Positions 41,818-51,933 of a DNA stretch of 64,000 nucleotides are shown in pieces (the stretch's first letter is position 1; each line of letters starts with the position of its first letter). The stretch spans positions 68,501 through 132,500 of the forward strand of contig NZ_CP162129.1 in assembly GCF_040834005.1 (NCBI RefSeq). Reading direction: 5' to 3'. Position numbers and translations under genes: made by a program. The notes beneath the pieces were generated by a model. The model was not told the DNA's origin and did no database searches. It saw only the letters and a list, made by a program, of their open reading frames with translations. Origin of the DNA: Paenibacillus sp. PL2-23. GTDB taxonomy: Bacteria; Bacillota; Bacilli; Paenibacillales; Paenibacillaceae.

Positions 41818-43218
41818 TTATTGCCCGGCCCGTTCCTTCTTCGCCTTCGCGCGCGCGCGAATCTTCTCCGCATAGCCTGGCTTGTTCACCTGACGCTCGC
41901 GCGCGATCGCCATATCGCCCTCCGGCACATCCTTGGTGACCGTCGTCCCAGCCACCACATAAGCGCCGTCACCGACCTTCACAGGCGCGATGAGATTAAC
42001 GTTGCTGCCAATGAACGCGCCGTCGCCAATTTCCGTTACGGACTTGTTGAAGCCGTCATAATTGACCGTAATCGCGCCGCAGCCGATGTTCACATCCTTG
42101 CCGACCTTGGCGTCGCCAACGTAGCTGAGATGGGACACCTTCGCGCCATCGTCCAGCTGGGCGTTCTTCAGCTCCACGAAGTCGCCGATCTTGCAGCCTC
42201 GGCCCAGCTTGGAGCCGGGACGCAGGTAGGCGTAAGGGCCTACCGAGCTGACCTCGCCGATCTCGGAATCCGTGACGACGGAATATTTGATCGTGGCGCC
42301 ATTATGCACCACTGCGTTTGTCAGCTCAGAAGAAGGACCGATGACACAATCCTCGCCGATGACCGTCGCCCCGCGCAGCACTGTCCCTGGATAGATGACC
42401 GTATCCGCGCCGATCTGCACGCTTGCTTCGATATATGTATTCGCGGGATCTATTATGGAGACGCCGTTCAGCAGATGCTTGCGGTTCAAGCGCTCTCTCA
42501 TATGGCGCTCCGCTTCCGCCAGCGCCACTCGGTCATTCACGCCGATCGCCTCCGCGATATCCTCTGTGCAATAGCCCTGCACCACCTCGCCCGCTTCCTT
42601 CAGCAGACCAATGACGTCGGTTAGATAATATTCGCCCTGGGCGTTCTGATTCGTCACGCGGGACAACGCTTGGAACAGCTTGCGGTTGTCGAAGCAATAT
42701 GTGCCGGTGTTGATCTCCCGCACCAGCAGCTCCTCCGCCGAGCAATCCTTATGCTCCACAATACGCTGCACCGTGCCGTCTTCGCCGCGAATGATTCTGC
42801 CGTAACCCGCAGGGTTATCGAACGACGCCGACATGATGGTAGCAGCTGCTCCGCTTGCTTCATGCAGCTCCAGCATGGAGCGCAGCGTCGACGCCTGCAC
42901 AAGCGGCGTGTCCCCGCAGATGACGATGGTGACGCCATCCTCCTGGCCCAGCAGCGCTTCCGCCTGCTGAACGGCATGCCCCGTACCCAGCTGCTTCTCC
43001 TGAAGCGCAAACTCCGCCGCGTCGCCGAGACGGGATTTCACCAGCTCCGCCCCATGGCCTACAATGACAACCGTCCGCTCGCTCTGCGCTTCCTTCACCG
43101 CGTCCAGCACGTGGCTGACCATTGGTTTGCCGCACACAGGGTGCAGCACTTTATATAATTTCGATTTCATTCGTTTGCCTTGTCCTGCCGCCAATACGAT
43201 CGCCATTACTTTTCTCAA
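41818..43218 (-). CDS. glmU: Bifunctional GlmU (GlcN-1-P acetyltransferase / GlcNAc-1-P uridyltransferase)
   Basis: Makes UDP-GlcNAc for peptidoglycan and other glycans, including the precursor pool a Pel epimerase would draw on. The N-terminal pyrophosphorylase domain has [20 protein letters not shown]. The C-terminal half is a left-handed beta-helix acyltransferase with hexapeptide repeats (around [20 protein letters not shown]). The preferred start is the TTG at 43218 with AGGGAGGG 7 bases upstream; an open frame extends to 43245. About 466 residues, the normal length. Confidence 0.96.
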   Translation of the reverse strand: MRKVMAIVLAAGQGKRMKSKLYKVLHPVCGKPMVSHVLDAVKEAQSERTVVIVGHGAELVKSRLGDAAEFALQEKQLGTGHAVQQAEALLGQEDGVTIVICGDTPLVQASTLRSMLELHEASGAAATIMSASFDNPAGYGRIIRGEDGTVQRIVEHKDCSAEELLVREINTGTYCFDNRKLFQALSRVTNQNAQGEYYLTDVIGLLKEAGEVVQGYCTEDIAEAIGVNDRVALAEAERHMRERLNRKHLLNGVSIIDPANTYIEASVQIGADTVIYPGTVLRGATVIGEDCVIGPSSELTNAVVHNGATIKYSVVTDSEIGEVSSVGPYAYLRPGSKLGRGCKIGDFVELKNAQLDDGAKVSHLSYVGDAKVGKDVNIGCGAITVNYDGFNKSVTEIGDGAFIGSNVNLIAPVKVGDGAYVVAGTTVTKDVPEGDMAIARERQVNKPGYAEKIRARAKAKKERAGQ

Positions 43219-43269
43219 TGCATGACCCTCCCTATCTCCTGCCAATCCTCACATGAATATAGCTCATAT

Positions 43270-43302
43270 TACAAAAAAAGAAAAGAGAGCCAAGGCTCTC
43301 TT
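43270..43302 (-). terminator. spoVG terminator
   Basis: Perfect hairpin AGAGAGCC/GGCTCTCT (43284-43301) followed by a T-rich run on the minus strand, 45 bp after the spoVG stop. Confidence 0.85.
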
Positions 43303-43346
43303 CTCCTGTACAAAACATCTAGCCGCAGCTCCTGGCGGGACTGCAA

Positions 43347-43634
<288 letters not shown>

Positions 43635-43667
43635 TCACCACCTTTGCCTATCTGAGACTTGGTGTAT

Positions 43668-43695
43668 ACTTCCACGTTTTTTTGCCAATTCCTGC
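43668..43695 (-). promoter_or_regulatory. Sigma-H promoter of spoVG
   Basis: On the minus strand GCAGGAATT (43687-43695) and GTGGAAGT (43668-43675), separated by GGCAAAAAAAC, match the sigma-H consensus (AGGAWWT - GAAT) and resemble the Bacillus subtilis spoVG promoter almost base for base. The upstream flank is very AT-rich, also as in Bacillus. Confidence 0.75.
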
Positions 43696-43758
43696 TGTCT
43701 TTTTGGTAAAAAGATGCTCAATTTAAAATATTTTTTCTAGTATGAATTTTTTTCGTTT

Positions 43759-44157
43759 TCATTCGACAGAAGTCGATGCAATGACCTCTATTTCGACAAG
43801 GACGTCCTTCGGAAGCCTTGCTACCTCTACGGCCGAACGGGCCGGCTTATGCTCTCCGAAGTAGGACGCGTAGATCCCGTTGACCGTCGCGAACTGGTTC
43901 ATATCCTTCAGGAACACGGTGGCTTTCACTACATCCTGGAATGTGGCGCCCGCTTCCGTTAATACCGCTTTCAAATTGCGGAACACCTGATGCGTCTGCT
44001 CCTCGATGCCGCCCTCCACCAGAGCGCCGGAAGCGTCCAACGGAATTTGGCCGGAGGTGAATAGCAAGCCGCCCAGCTTGATCGCCTGGGAGTATGGTCC
44101 AATAGCAGCTGGCGCATCGGTTGTGGAGATAACCTGCAGCTTAGCGTTTGTTGTCAT
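43759..44157 (-). CDS. ridA: RidA/YabJ reactive imine deaminase
   Basis: 132-residue RidA-family enzyme that hydrolyses reactive enamines/imines formed by PLP enzymes. Conserved segments [20 protein letters not shown] and the substrate-binding Arg region [20 protein letters not shown] are clear. It follows purR by 17 bp and is probably co-transcribed with it, as yabJ is in Bacillus subtilis. Confidence 0.96.
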   Translation of the reverse strand: MTTNAKLQVISTTDAPAAIGPYSQAIKLGGLLFTSGQIPLDASGALVEGGIEEQTHQVFRNLKAVLTEAGATFQDVVKATVFLKDMNQFATVNGIYASYFGEHKPARSAVEVARLPKDVLVEIEVIASTSVE

Positions 44158-44174
44158 CGTGAAATCCTTCCTCT

Positions 44175-45002
44175 CTAGCCTTTGAAATAGTTGCCCGGAA
44201 CAATAGTTGTCTGCTTGGTCTTCAAATCTACGGCCGTCAGCTTCGCTAAGGAAACATAGTCCTCCAGCAGCCGCTCCTCCAGCTCGACCTCTCCTGATTC
44301 CACGAACACGCCTACGCCGGCCACTGTCGCTTTGAATTCATAGAGAAGATCCATCATGCCTTGAATCGTGCCGCCAGCCTTCATGAAGTCGTCGATGATC
44401 AGCACATGGGACTCTTCCTTAAGCGCTCTGCGCGCAAGCGACATCGTCTGGATCCGCTTATTGGAGCCAGACACATAATTGATGCTTACGGCGGAGCCCT
44501 CTGTCACCTTGTTGTCTCTGCGGACAATGACAACCGGAATGTTCAGGCATGCGGCGGTCGCGTACGCGAGCGGAATGCCTTTGGTTTCTACCGTCATAAT
44601 GACGTCAATTCGTCGATTGGAGAACGCCGTTGCGAACATCCGGCCTACGTCGGCCAGCAGCTCCGGCTGTCCCAGCATATCCGTCATATACAGATAGCCG
44701 CCGGGCAGCACGCGGTCGGGCTGCTCCAGCTTCAGGCAGACCTCCTGCATAATGGCACGCGCCGTCTCTTCTTTCATCTGCGGCATATATTTAACGCCGC
44801 CTGCCGCCCCCGCCAGCGTCTGCAGCTCGCCGATGCCTTCTTCCTCGAACACTTCTTTTATAATCGCCAAATCCTCGCTGATGGAGGATTTCGCGGATTG
44901 ATAGCGATCTGCAAATGCTGTTAGCGAAATTAACGTGTGGGGACGAGATAATAGGTATTGCGTCATTTCTACGAGCCTGGAGCTCCGTTTCAACTTTTTC
45001 AT
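44175..45002 (-). CDS. purR: Purine operon repressor PurR
   Basis: 275-residue repressor with an N-terminal winged helix (about residues 1-75) and a phosphoribosyltransferase-type effector domain carrying the PRPP motif [13 protein letters not shown]. It represses purine genes when PRPP is low. Inverted PurBox-like sequences lie directly upstream (45020-45064), suggesting autoregulation as in Bacillus. ridA follows in the same transcript. Confidence 0.96.
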   Translation of the reverse strand: MKKLKRSSRLVEMTQYLLSRPHTLISLTAFADRYQSAKSSISEDLAIIKEVFEEEGIGELQTLAGAAGGVKYMPQMKEETARAIMQEVCLKLEQPDRVLPGGYLYMTDMLGQPELLADVGRMFATAFSNRRIDVIMTVETKGIPLAYATAACLNIPVVIVRRDNKVTEGSAVSINYVSGSNKRIQTMSLARRALKEESHVLIIDDFMKAGGTIQGMMDLLYEFKATVAGVGVFVESGEVELEERLLEDYVSLAKLTAVDLKTKQTTIVPGNYFKG

Positions 45003-45019
45003 TGCGATGTCCCCCCACT

Positions 45020-45064
45020 AAATCCGAATATTATATTGACAATATAACATTTTTATACGGATTT
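45020..45064 (-). promoter_or_regulatory. PurR operator (two inverted PurBoxes) at the purR promoter
   Basis: AAATCCGAATATT (45020-45032) and, inverted, TTTATACGGATTT (45052-45064), 19 bp apart, resemble the PurBox AWWWCCGAACWWT with its CCGAA centre. A TATAAT -10 candidate (minus strand, 45030-45035) overlaps the first box, which would give direct autorepression. Confidence 0.6.
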
Positions 45065-45085
45065 AATCAAGATGGAACGTCACAG

Positions 45086-45940
45086 CTATGTAAGCATTCT
45101 TACCACGTATACCTCTTTGCAGTAGCCTCTTAATCCATTATAGATGCGAGGGAGCTTGGCCTCCTTGGATACAAGGCCGAATACGGTCGGGCCGCTGCCC
45201 GACATCAGCACGCCATCCGCGCCGAGGCGGAGCATGCTCTCCTTGAGCTGCATCACTTCGGGATACAGTCCCAGCGTGACGCTCTCCAGCACATTGCCGA
45301 GACCGCTGCACATATCCTGGAACGAGCCTCTCGCCAGCGCGTCTCGCATATTGGCGATAGATGGGTGCTCCTTCAGCTCATTGGCTCTCAGCTTGCCATA
45401 GACGTCAGCCGTAGATACATTGATGGGAGGCTTGGCGAGTACAACCCAGCACTGAGGAGGCTGATCGATAGGCTCCAGCTTCTCGCCTCTTCCCCTCGCT
45501 ATAGCAGTGCCGCCTGTCACGCAGAACGGCACATCTGAGCCCAGCTCAGCGCCAAGCGAGCACAGCTCCTCCTCCGAGATGCCGAGGCCCCATAACCGGT
45601 TCAGGCCTCTCAGCGTCGCCGCGGCGTCGCTGCTGCCGCCAGCCAGACCAGCTGCGACGGGTATATTTTTGTCCAGGTGAATATACACGCCCTTGCGGAC
45701 ATCATACCGGTCCTTGATCAGCCTCGCGGCCTGGAAGGCCAGGTTCTTCTCGTCCAGCGGAATAAAGCCCACCTGGCTTGATATAATGATTGTATCCCGC
45801 GGCAGCTCCTCCATCTCAAGCCGATCCGCAAGATCCACCATCGTCATGATCATTTCTACTTCGTGATAGCCGTCGTCGCGCTTCCGCAGCACGTCTAGAA
45901 GAAGATTTATTTTGGCTGGGGCTTTCTCATATATTTTCAT
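45086..45940 (-). CDS. ispE: 4-diphosphocytidyl-2-C-methyl-D-erythritol kinase IspE
   Basis: 284-residue GHMP kinase of the MEP isoprenoid pathway. The N-terminal substrate region reads [21 protein letters not shown] and the ATP-binding motif [20 protein letters not shown] is intact. Length is normal. It lies between sspF and purR as in Bacillus. Confidence 0.97.
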   Translation of the reverse strand: MKIYEKAPAKINLLLDVLRKRDDGYHEVEMIMTMVDLADRLEMEELPRDTIIISSQVGFIPLDEKNLAFQAARLIKDRYDVRKGVYIHLDKNIPVAAGLAGGSSDAAATLRGLNRLWGLGISEEELCSLGAELGSDVPFCVTGGTAIARGRGEKLEPIDQPPQCWVVLAKPPINVSTADVYGKLRANELKEHPSIANMRDALARGSFQDMCSGLGNVLESVTLGLYPEVMQLKESMLRLGADGVLMSGSGPTVFGLVSKEAKLPRIYNGLRGYCKEVYVVRMLT

Positions 45941-46000
45941 CCGTTACCGTTCTCCCGTTCACTCATAAGCTTATCCCCCATTATAGCAAAGCAACACAAT

Positions 46001-46048
46001 AAAAGCTAAACCCGCGGCAGCTGCCGTAAGCAGCTTCAGGTTTAGCTT
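46001..46048 (-). terminator. sspF terminator
   Basis: Long inverted repeat with outer arms AGCTAAACC/GGTTTAGCT and an inner GC-rich stem, followed by TTTTATTG on the minus strand, about 40 bp after the sspF stop. Confidence 0.75.
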
Positions 46049-46086
46049 CATCTCGAAATGGTCTTCCTATCTGAGAATGCCAGCGG

Positions 46087-46272
46087 CTATGGCTGATGGG
46101 ACCTCGCAGCCGCCTGCTCCGCCAGCTGAATCGCCCGCTTCACCATGTTCCCGGCGTCCTTGGCCTTGATCCCGCCCCAGCCTTCCTGCTGCACGGTGTT
46201 GTAGAACCCTAAATCCTTGGCAAGCTCATACTTCAGCTCCTCCGACATTACGCCGCGTCTTCTGCGACCCAC
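46087..46272 (-). CDS. sspF: Alpha/beta-type small acid-soluble spore protein SspF
   Basis: About 61-residue spore protein that coats forespore DNA. It shows the SASP signature: [20 protein letters not shown], then the GPR-protease/DNA-binding stretch [18 protein letters not shown]. The GTG at 46272 has AGGAGG 8 bases upstream and gives the family N-terminus; a TTG at 46278 is in frame. A sigma-G-type promoter lies upstream. Confidence 0.93.
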   Translation of the reverse strand: MGRRRRGVMSEELKYELAKDLGFYNTVQQEGWGGIKAKDAGNMVKRAIQLAEQAAARSHQP

Positions 46273-46332
46273 GAGCAATCCCTCCTGTTCACGCGCTTGG
46301 CGCGTAGTCTAAGATGCCAATCCCCATACTGC

Positions 46333-46362
46333 TAGTATGTGTCGCGCTTATCGGATTATACG
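46333..46362 (-). promoter_or_regulatory. Sigma-G-type promoter of sspF
   Basis: On the minus strand GTATA, 17 bp, CATACTA (46333-46339) fits the sigma-G pattern GHATR-17/18-CATNHTA, about 60 bp before the sspF start. Confidence 0.6.
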
Positions 46363-46400
46363 CCTTGCGCTCAGCCCGCCGCAGCCCCATTCCCGGCAAG

Positions 46401-46429
46401 AAAAAAGACGCAGATTGCTCTGCGTCATC
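46401..46429 (-). terminator. veg terminator
   Basis: Hairpin GACGCAG/CTGCGTC with a six-T run on the minus strand, about 35 bp after the veg stop. Confidence 0.85.
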
Positions 46430-46463
46430 AGCCCGCTTCGGGCTTCACGAAACGAATGTCAGT

Positions 46464-46736
46464 CTATTGTTGAAAAGCGATGCGTACTTGACCCTCATCA
46501 TTGCACACGGTCACTTCCACGGATTCTGTCAGGATGTCCGCATAGCTGTAGGATACACGCTTGAACGCGTGCTGCTCCTCATCCAGCTTGACAATGAACA
46601 CAGAAGGGTAGATTTCTTCCAGCGTGCCGGTACGTTCAATGGTCTTTCGGCGACCACCGTTCGCCCGTAAACGGATTTTGGAGCCTACATGAGCTTCCAA
46701 GCTGCGTTTTATATCCAACAGCGCATTTTTTGCCAT
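46464..46736 (-). CDS. veg: Biofilm-formation stimulator Veg
   Basis: 90-residue Veg protein ([20 protein letters not shown], then [20 protein letters not shown]). In Bacillus subtilis Veg stimulates biofilm matrix gene expression and is transcribed from one of the strongest known promoters. Here two consensus promoters lie in tandem upstream, so high expression is likely. Confidence 0.97.
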   Translation of the reverse strand: MAKNALLDIKRSLEAHVGSKIRLRANGGRRKTIERTGTLEEIYPSVFIVKLDEEQHAFKRVSYSYADILTESVEVTVCNDEGQVRIAFQQ

Positions 46737-46763
46737 TGTCAGCTACCACCTCTTTCCTTGTCC

Positions 46764-46792
46764 ATTATAACCAAGAAAAGAGGATTTGTCAA
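46764..46792 (-). promoter_or_regulatory. veg promoter P2 (perfect consensus)
   Basis: Minus strand TTGACA (46787-46792), 17 bp, TATAAT (46764-46769): perfect sigma-A consensus, about 28 bp before the start codon. Confidence 0.85.
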
Positions 46793-46803
46793 ACAAGCAG
46801 AAT

Positions 46804-46833
46804 ATTATATCAGTAGGTCATTTCTCTTGTCAA
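46804..46833 (-). promoter_or_regulatory. veg promoter P1 (perfect hexamers)
   Basis: Minus strand TTGACA (46828-46833), 18 bp, TATAAT (46804-46809), 40 bp upstream of P2. Confidence 0.8.
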
Positions 46834-46889
46834 CGGTCATTTCATCCAATTTTAAAATTCGATGTTAGCCTGCCCAATCCCCCGCGCAT

Positions 46890-47789
46890 CTATGCATGGT
46901 ACGCTTGGCTGGATACCGCCCCGTACGCTGAACCCGTCTTGGGCTTTGGCAGACCTACACGGTATCGGCCCATGGTCTCAATGCCTCCGACGCCGTCTAT
47001 TCCGCTGATGGTGCCGTGAATCACCTCATGCAGATCAATGGATTCACGAATCGACGTGTAGCTGGACTTAATGGCGATGTATACGGGATCAAGCGCGTGA
47101 ATCAGAATGCGGCCAGGGGAGCTTGCGAAGTTGGAGCCGGCCTGCAGCAGCGCTTCGAAATGGGATTGGCACGCTCCGGCGACCACGACAAGACCATCCC
47201 TGTTCTTCTCGTATTCCCTGGCGACCCGCACCGCATTCACGAAGTTCTGGGAGTTCTTGTAGCTGCTGAGGCTGTACACCTCGTTAGGAGCGCGATTCTT
47301 CAAGACGCCGTCATGTCCGGTAATGACCACAATATCCGGCTTGAGCTGCGGCAGGAGCCGATACAGCACATCCGCCATCTGGGATTCATGCAAATAAAGC
47401 CCGTGAGCTGGCACTTGCATCGTCTGATACAGCTGCATGCTTTTCTTCAAGTAATTGTTGTCGCCGTCCAGGTGAAGCACCTTTCCCGGCATCTCGAAGT
47501 AATTCGTATTCTGCTTCTCGGGCAGACGAATGGTATTCTCTGCGGCTATGCCTTGCCGCTCCCTGGCGTTGCGCATTCTCTTCAGCGACTCATTCACTTT
47601 GATGCGCACTTGCTGCACCGCGCGCGTCGCTTCCGGATCCTTCACGACCGACAGATCAGGAATCGGCGCATCCGCCAGCAGACGGTAGTCCGTGCCTTTC
47701 AGGACGGCATTATGCGTACGTACTTCTTCGACACGGAACAACACGTCGCCGCCATATGATTTACGGACGACCAGGTCCCCTTGGTTCAT
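46890..47789 (-). CDS. yabG: Sporulation-specific protease YabG
   Basis: 299-residue cysteine protease of the spore coat, responsible for processing coat proteins before cross-linking. The N-terminal SH3-like segment (GDLVVRKSYGGDVLFRVEEV) and the C-terminal region with VVVAGACQSHFEALLQAGSN and HALDPVYIAIK match YabG. A sigma-K-type promoter lies 20-50 bp upstream. It lies between ksgA and veg as in Bacillus. Confidence 0.95.
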   Translation of the reverse strand: MNQGDLVVRKSYGGDVLFRVEEVRTHNAVLKGTDYRLLADAPIPDLSVVKDPEATRAVQQVRIKVNESLKRMRNARERQGIAAENTIRLPEKQNTNYFEMPGKVLHLDGDNNYLKKSMQLYQTMQVPAHGLYLHESQMADVLYRLLPQLKPDIVVITGHDGVLKNRAPNEVYSLSSYKNSQNFVNAVRVAREYEKNRDGLVVVAGACQSHFEALLQAGSNFASSPGRILIHALDPVYIAIKSSYTSIRESIDLHEVIHGTISGIDGVGGIETMGRYRVGLPKPKTGSAYGAVSSQAYHA

Positions 47790-47809
47790 AGGTCACTCAC
47801 CTCTTCGTC

Positions 47810-47837
47810 TATCCTATGGGCGGATACTCCGAATGGT
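47810..47837 (-). promoter_or_regulatory. Sigma-K-type promoter of yabG
   Basis: On the minus strand AC, 17 bp, CATAGGATA (47810-47818) fits the sigma-K pattern AC-17-CATANNNTA. yabG is a sigma-K gene in Bacillus subtilis. Confidence 0.6.
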
Positions 47838-47852
47838 GACCACTTTCTGCCG

Positions 47853-49338
<1,486 letters not shown>

Positions 49339-49399
49339 TGACTTCCGTCCTTCCTGTATGTTCCCATAGCCACAGCATATCCTACCTTTCCGGAACTTG

Positions 49400-49451
49400 C
49401 AAAAATAAGAGCTGCCTCCCGAGGTCTTATGCGACCCCGGGAAGCAGCCCT
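49400..49451 (-). terminator. yabE terminator
   Basis: Long hairpin with arms around GGGCTGCTTCCCGGGGTC and GACCTCGGGAGGCAGCTC followed by TTATTTTT on the minus strand, 17 bp after the yabE stop. Confidence 0.8.
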
Positions 49452-49467
49452 CCCGGTACCTATCCGA

Positions 49468-50616
49468 TTAGCTGGCCGTCGGCTTGTTCGGTCCCAGAAT
49501 ATAGACCGTATAGCCTGTCTTCTTGCCAAATTTCGTAGCGTGACTGCTGCTATCGAAGTAGACGTCAATCTTATTGCCCTTTATAGCACTGCCCTTGTCC
49601 TCGGCTCGGCGGAAGCCGATGCCCTCGATATAGACCCACCAGCCAATAGGAATGACAGTCGGATCGACAGCGATGGTTCTTCCCTCACTGACGCGAGTGC
49701 CCGAGGCCGTAATGCCATATTGCGGATGGTCCTCCGTCTTGCCCGTCGACTCTACGCCAGCCGAATAAGCGGTCAGCGTCACGTTCTTGAGCACCTTCTT
49801 CGCTCCGAACGTGTAGCCGCCCTTGGTGACGGTCATGACGCTCGGGCTTTTGCTCGACAGCACAGTGACCTTCGGCTCAGGCTTCTTGGTGCCTACGACC
49901 ACAACCTGATCCACAGCCGCTGTCTGTACAACTTCGCTGACGTTCTTCTTGGATACGAGCACGCCGTCCTCGTATATCTCCTGAACCTGCTCCACTACAA
50001 CGCCTTCCTGGCCAGTCTGAATCACTTTCTCCTGGCCTTGAAGCAGGGTCGGGTCTTCCTTCTTCACGATAGAGAATGGCACGGCTTTCTCCAGCTCGGA
50101 CACCTTCGTGTCCACACGCACTATAGTTACTTCGTCTTCCGCTTCCAACGCGCGGTCCAGCGGAGGACTTATTTGATCTTCACTTCGAAGGGATAGATTC
50201 AATTCCTCTATCGCCGCCTGTACCGTCTTCTCTGTCGTGTACACCGTTGATGTCTTGCCATCAGCCGTTACATGAACCGGAATCGCGTGATTCACCACGA
50301 TACGGTCCCCGTCCTTAATCGGTGAATTAAGGGGAATGGATACCTCGTCATGAGGTCCAATTGTAATAGCTTGTTCATCCAGTAGGCGTTGCAGGACCCA
50401 TTGCTTTGTTTCCACAACGGTTTCTTGTCCATTCACTACTACGGAGACGCTCTTGACAGCCGTTCCGTACAACAACACCAAAAACATGAAAGTCATAGCG
50501 ATTGAGATTGTAGCGCTCAACATAATCAAACGCAGGTTTCCATGCTTCCATCGCATTGCGAAAGTCATGCTGGATGATCGTTTCCCATGGGTGTCCTTCA
50601 TCGGGAGTAAGCCCAC
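49468..50616 (-). CDS. yabE: YabE-like cell-wall protein: DUF348, G5 and 3D domains
   Basis: 382-residue exported protein related to resuscitation-promoting factors. One N-terminal membrane segment (about residues 30-50) is followed by two DUF348 ubiquitin-like modules (about 55-180), a G5 domain (about 185-265) and a C-terminal 3D domain with its three aspartates (AVDPTVIPIG, RRAEDKGSAIKGNKIDVYF), a lytic-transglycosylase-like fold. It probably cleaves peptidoglycan. The GTG at 50616 has AAGGAGG 9 bases upstream. It lies between tatD and rnmV as in Bacillus. Confidence 0.92.
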   Translation of the reverse strand: MGLLPMKDTHGKRSSSMTFAMRWKHGNLRLIMLSATISIAMTFMFLVLLYGTAVKSVSVVVNGQETVVETKQWVLQRLLDEQAITIGPHDEVSIPLNSPIKDGDRIVVNHAIPVHVTADGKTSTVYTTEKTVQAAIEELNLSLRSEDQISPPLDRALEAEDEVTIVRVDTKVSELEKAVPFSIVKKEDPTLLQGQEKVIQTGQEGVVVEQVQEIYEDGVLVSKKNVSEVVQTAAVDQVVVVGTKKPEPKVTVLSSKSPSVMTVTKGGYTFGAKKVLKNVTLTAYSAGVESTGKTEDHPQYGITASGTRVSEGRTIAVDPTVIPIGWWVYIEGIGFRRAEDKGSAIKGNKIDVYFDSSSHATKFGKKTGYTVYILGPNKPTAS

Positions 50617-51092
50617 TTCTTCGGTCCTCCTTCATAGCCCCGCCGCCAAGTGTTACGCATGTTACAACTGACGCGACTATTAGAAAATTGGCGTGCAAGC
50701 ACGCGCTCCAGTAAGCTTAGCATCTCACCCCCTCCTGATAACCCTATGTCGACGATGTCCCGTTTATTCTGGCATGTGGCGAAGATCTCGTCGAAAGGAA
50801 GAACGTGTGGTAGGCGCCTTAAGCGTTCACGATAGGATTAGGGGGAGGAGAGAAATATGAGGTCATGAGCCTGATTGCTAGCCTGGATTTCTAGGTGAAG
50901 CTGATCATTCCCTAGAATTTAACGAAAAGCTCTGATTTGAATGATACCTTCATCGGAGCCTTGCTGTAAAGAACCGATAAAATGCGATTTTCATGAAAAA
51001 AGCAGGAATTGTTTGAAAAAACGGTTGAAATCAGCCACTAAAATCAGTTTTATTGCTTGATTAGTCTTTATTTCTCTCGTTTTAGCTCGTTT
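50617..51092. other. 476-bp intergenic region upstream of yabE
   Basis: An unusually long leader between tatD and yabE. It contains the yabE ribosome-binding site. I looked for a c-di-AMP riboswitch, which precedes some cell-wall hydrolase genes, and could not recognise its conserved core. A regulatory RNA or antisense transcript is possible but nothing specific can be supported. Confidence 0.35.
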
Positions 51093-51872
51093 TCATTCAA
51101 GTCCAAAACATTTTTTACCGTTTTCAGCTGTAATTTGAGCGATTTCCTCCATCGTTTTGCCCTTAATTTCGGCCGCGGCCTGGGCCACATAGGCTACATA
51201 AGCAGACTCATTTCGCTTCCCTCGAAATGGATGTGGTGTCAGATATGGGGAATCCGTCTCAATCAATAATCGGTCCATCGGCACTCTCTCCAGCACCTCT
51301 TTGGGCACCCTCGCATTCTTGTAAGTGACGGGTCCTCCGAACGAAATATAGAAATTCATATCGAGGCATAGCTTGGCCGTCTCCCAGCTCCCCGAGAAGC
51401 AGTGCATCACACCGCCAACCTCGGCCGCGTTCTCCTCCTGCAGAATGCGGACGATATCCTCATGCGCGTCGCGGTTATGAATGACGATCGGCTTCCCCAC
51501 CTTCCGCGCAAGCTGGATTTGCTCCCGGAACACACGCTGCTGGACCTCCTTCGGCGAGGTGTCCCAATGATAATCCAGGCCGATCTCGCCGATGGCTACC
51601 ACCTTCTCATGATTGCATAATGCCTCAATCCAGCCCAAATCCTCCGGCTTCATATGGATGCTCTCCACGGGATGCCAGCCAACCGCCGCGTATATGAAAT
51701 CATATTTTTCCGCAAGCGCCATTGTTGTGGGAATCGTCTCCCGGTCGAAGCCGATATTAACCATAAGCTGGACGCCGGCAGCTCTTGCTCGTTCAATCAC
51801 CGCCTCCCGGTCCTCGTCGAATTTGTAGGAATCGAGATGGGTATGCGTATCGAATAGGAATGGCAGGTTCAT
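51093..51872 (-). CDS. tatD: TatD-family metal-dependent deoxyribonuclease
   Basis: 259-residue TIM-barrel hydrolase. The metal ligands are visible: FDTHTHLDS, the GEIGLDYHW glutamate, VIHNRDAHED, MHCFSGSWE, and the late ETDSPYLTPHP aspartate. Length is normal. In Bacillus subtilis metS lies directly upstream; here that position is taken by the HD-domain gene. Confidence 0.95.
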   Translation of the reverse strand: MNLPFLFDTHTHLDSYKFDEDREAVIERARAAGVQLMVNIGFDRETIPTTMALAEKYDFIYAAVGWHPVESIHMKPEDLGWIEALCNHEKVVAIGEIGLDYHWDTSPKEVQQRVFREQIQLARKVGKPIVIHNRDAHEDIVRILQEENAAEVGGVMHCFSGSWETAKLCLDMNFYISFGGPVTYKNARVPKEVLERVPMDRLLIETDSPYLTPHPFRGKRNESAYVAYVAQAAAEIKGKTMEEIAQITAENGKKCFGLE

Positions 51873-51933
51873 GTTTGTCAGTTCTCCTTACATGTATGAA
51901 ATGGAATAGGATAGGATAGGATCCCCTTGTCTT

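Noticed and set aside
40903..42624. 573-codon open frame on the plus strand
   Set aside because: Runs antisense across both ctc and glmU, which are certain; no recognisable domain.
50617..51092. c-di-AMP (ydaO-type) riboswitch upstream of yabE
   Set aside because: The length and context are suggestive, but the conserved core sequences are not visible.
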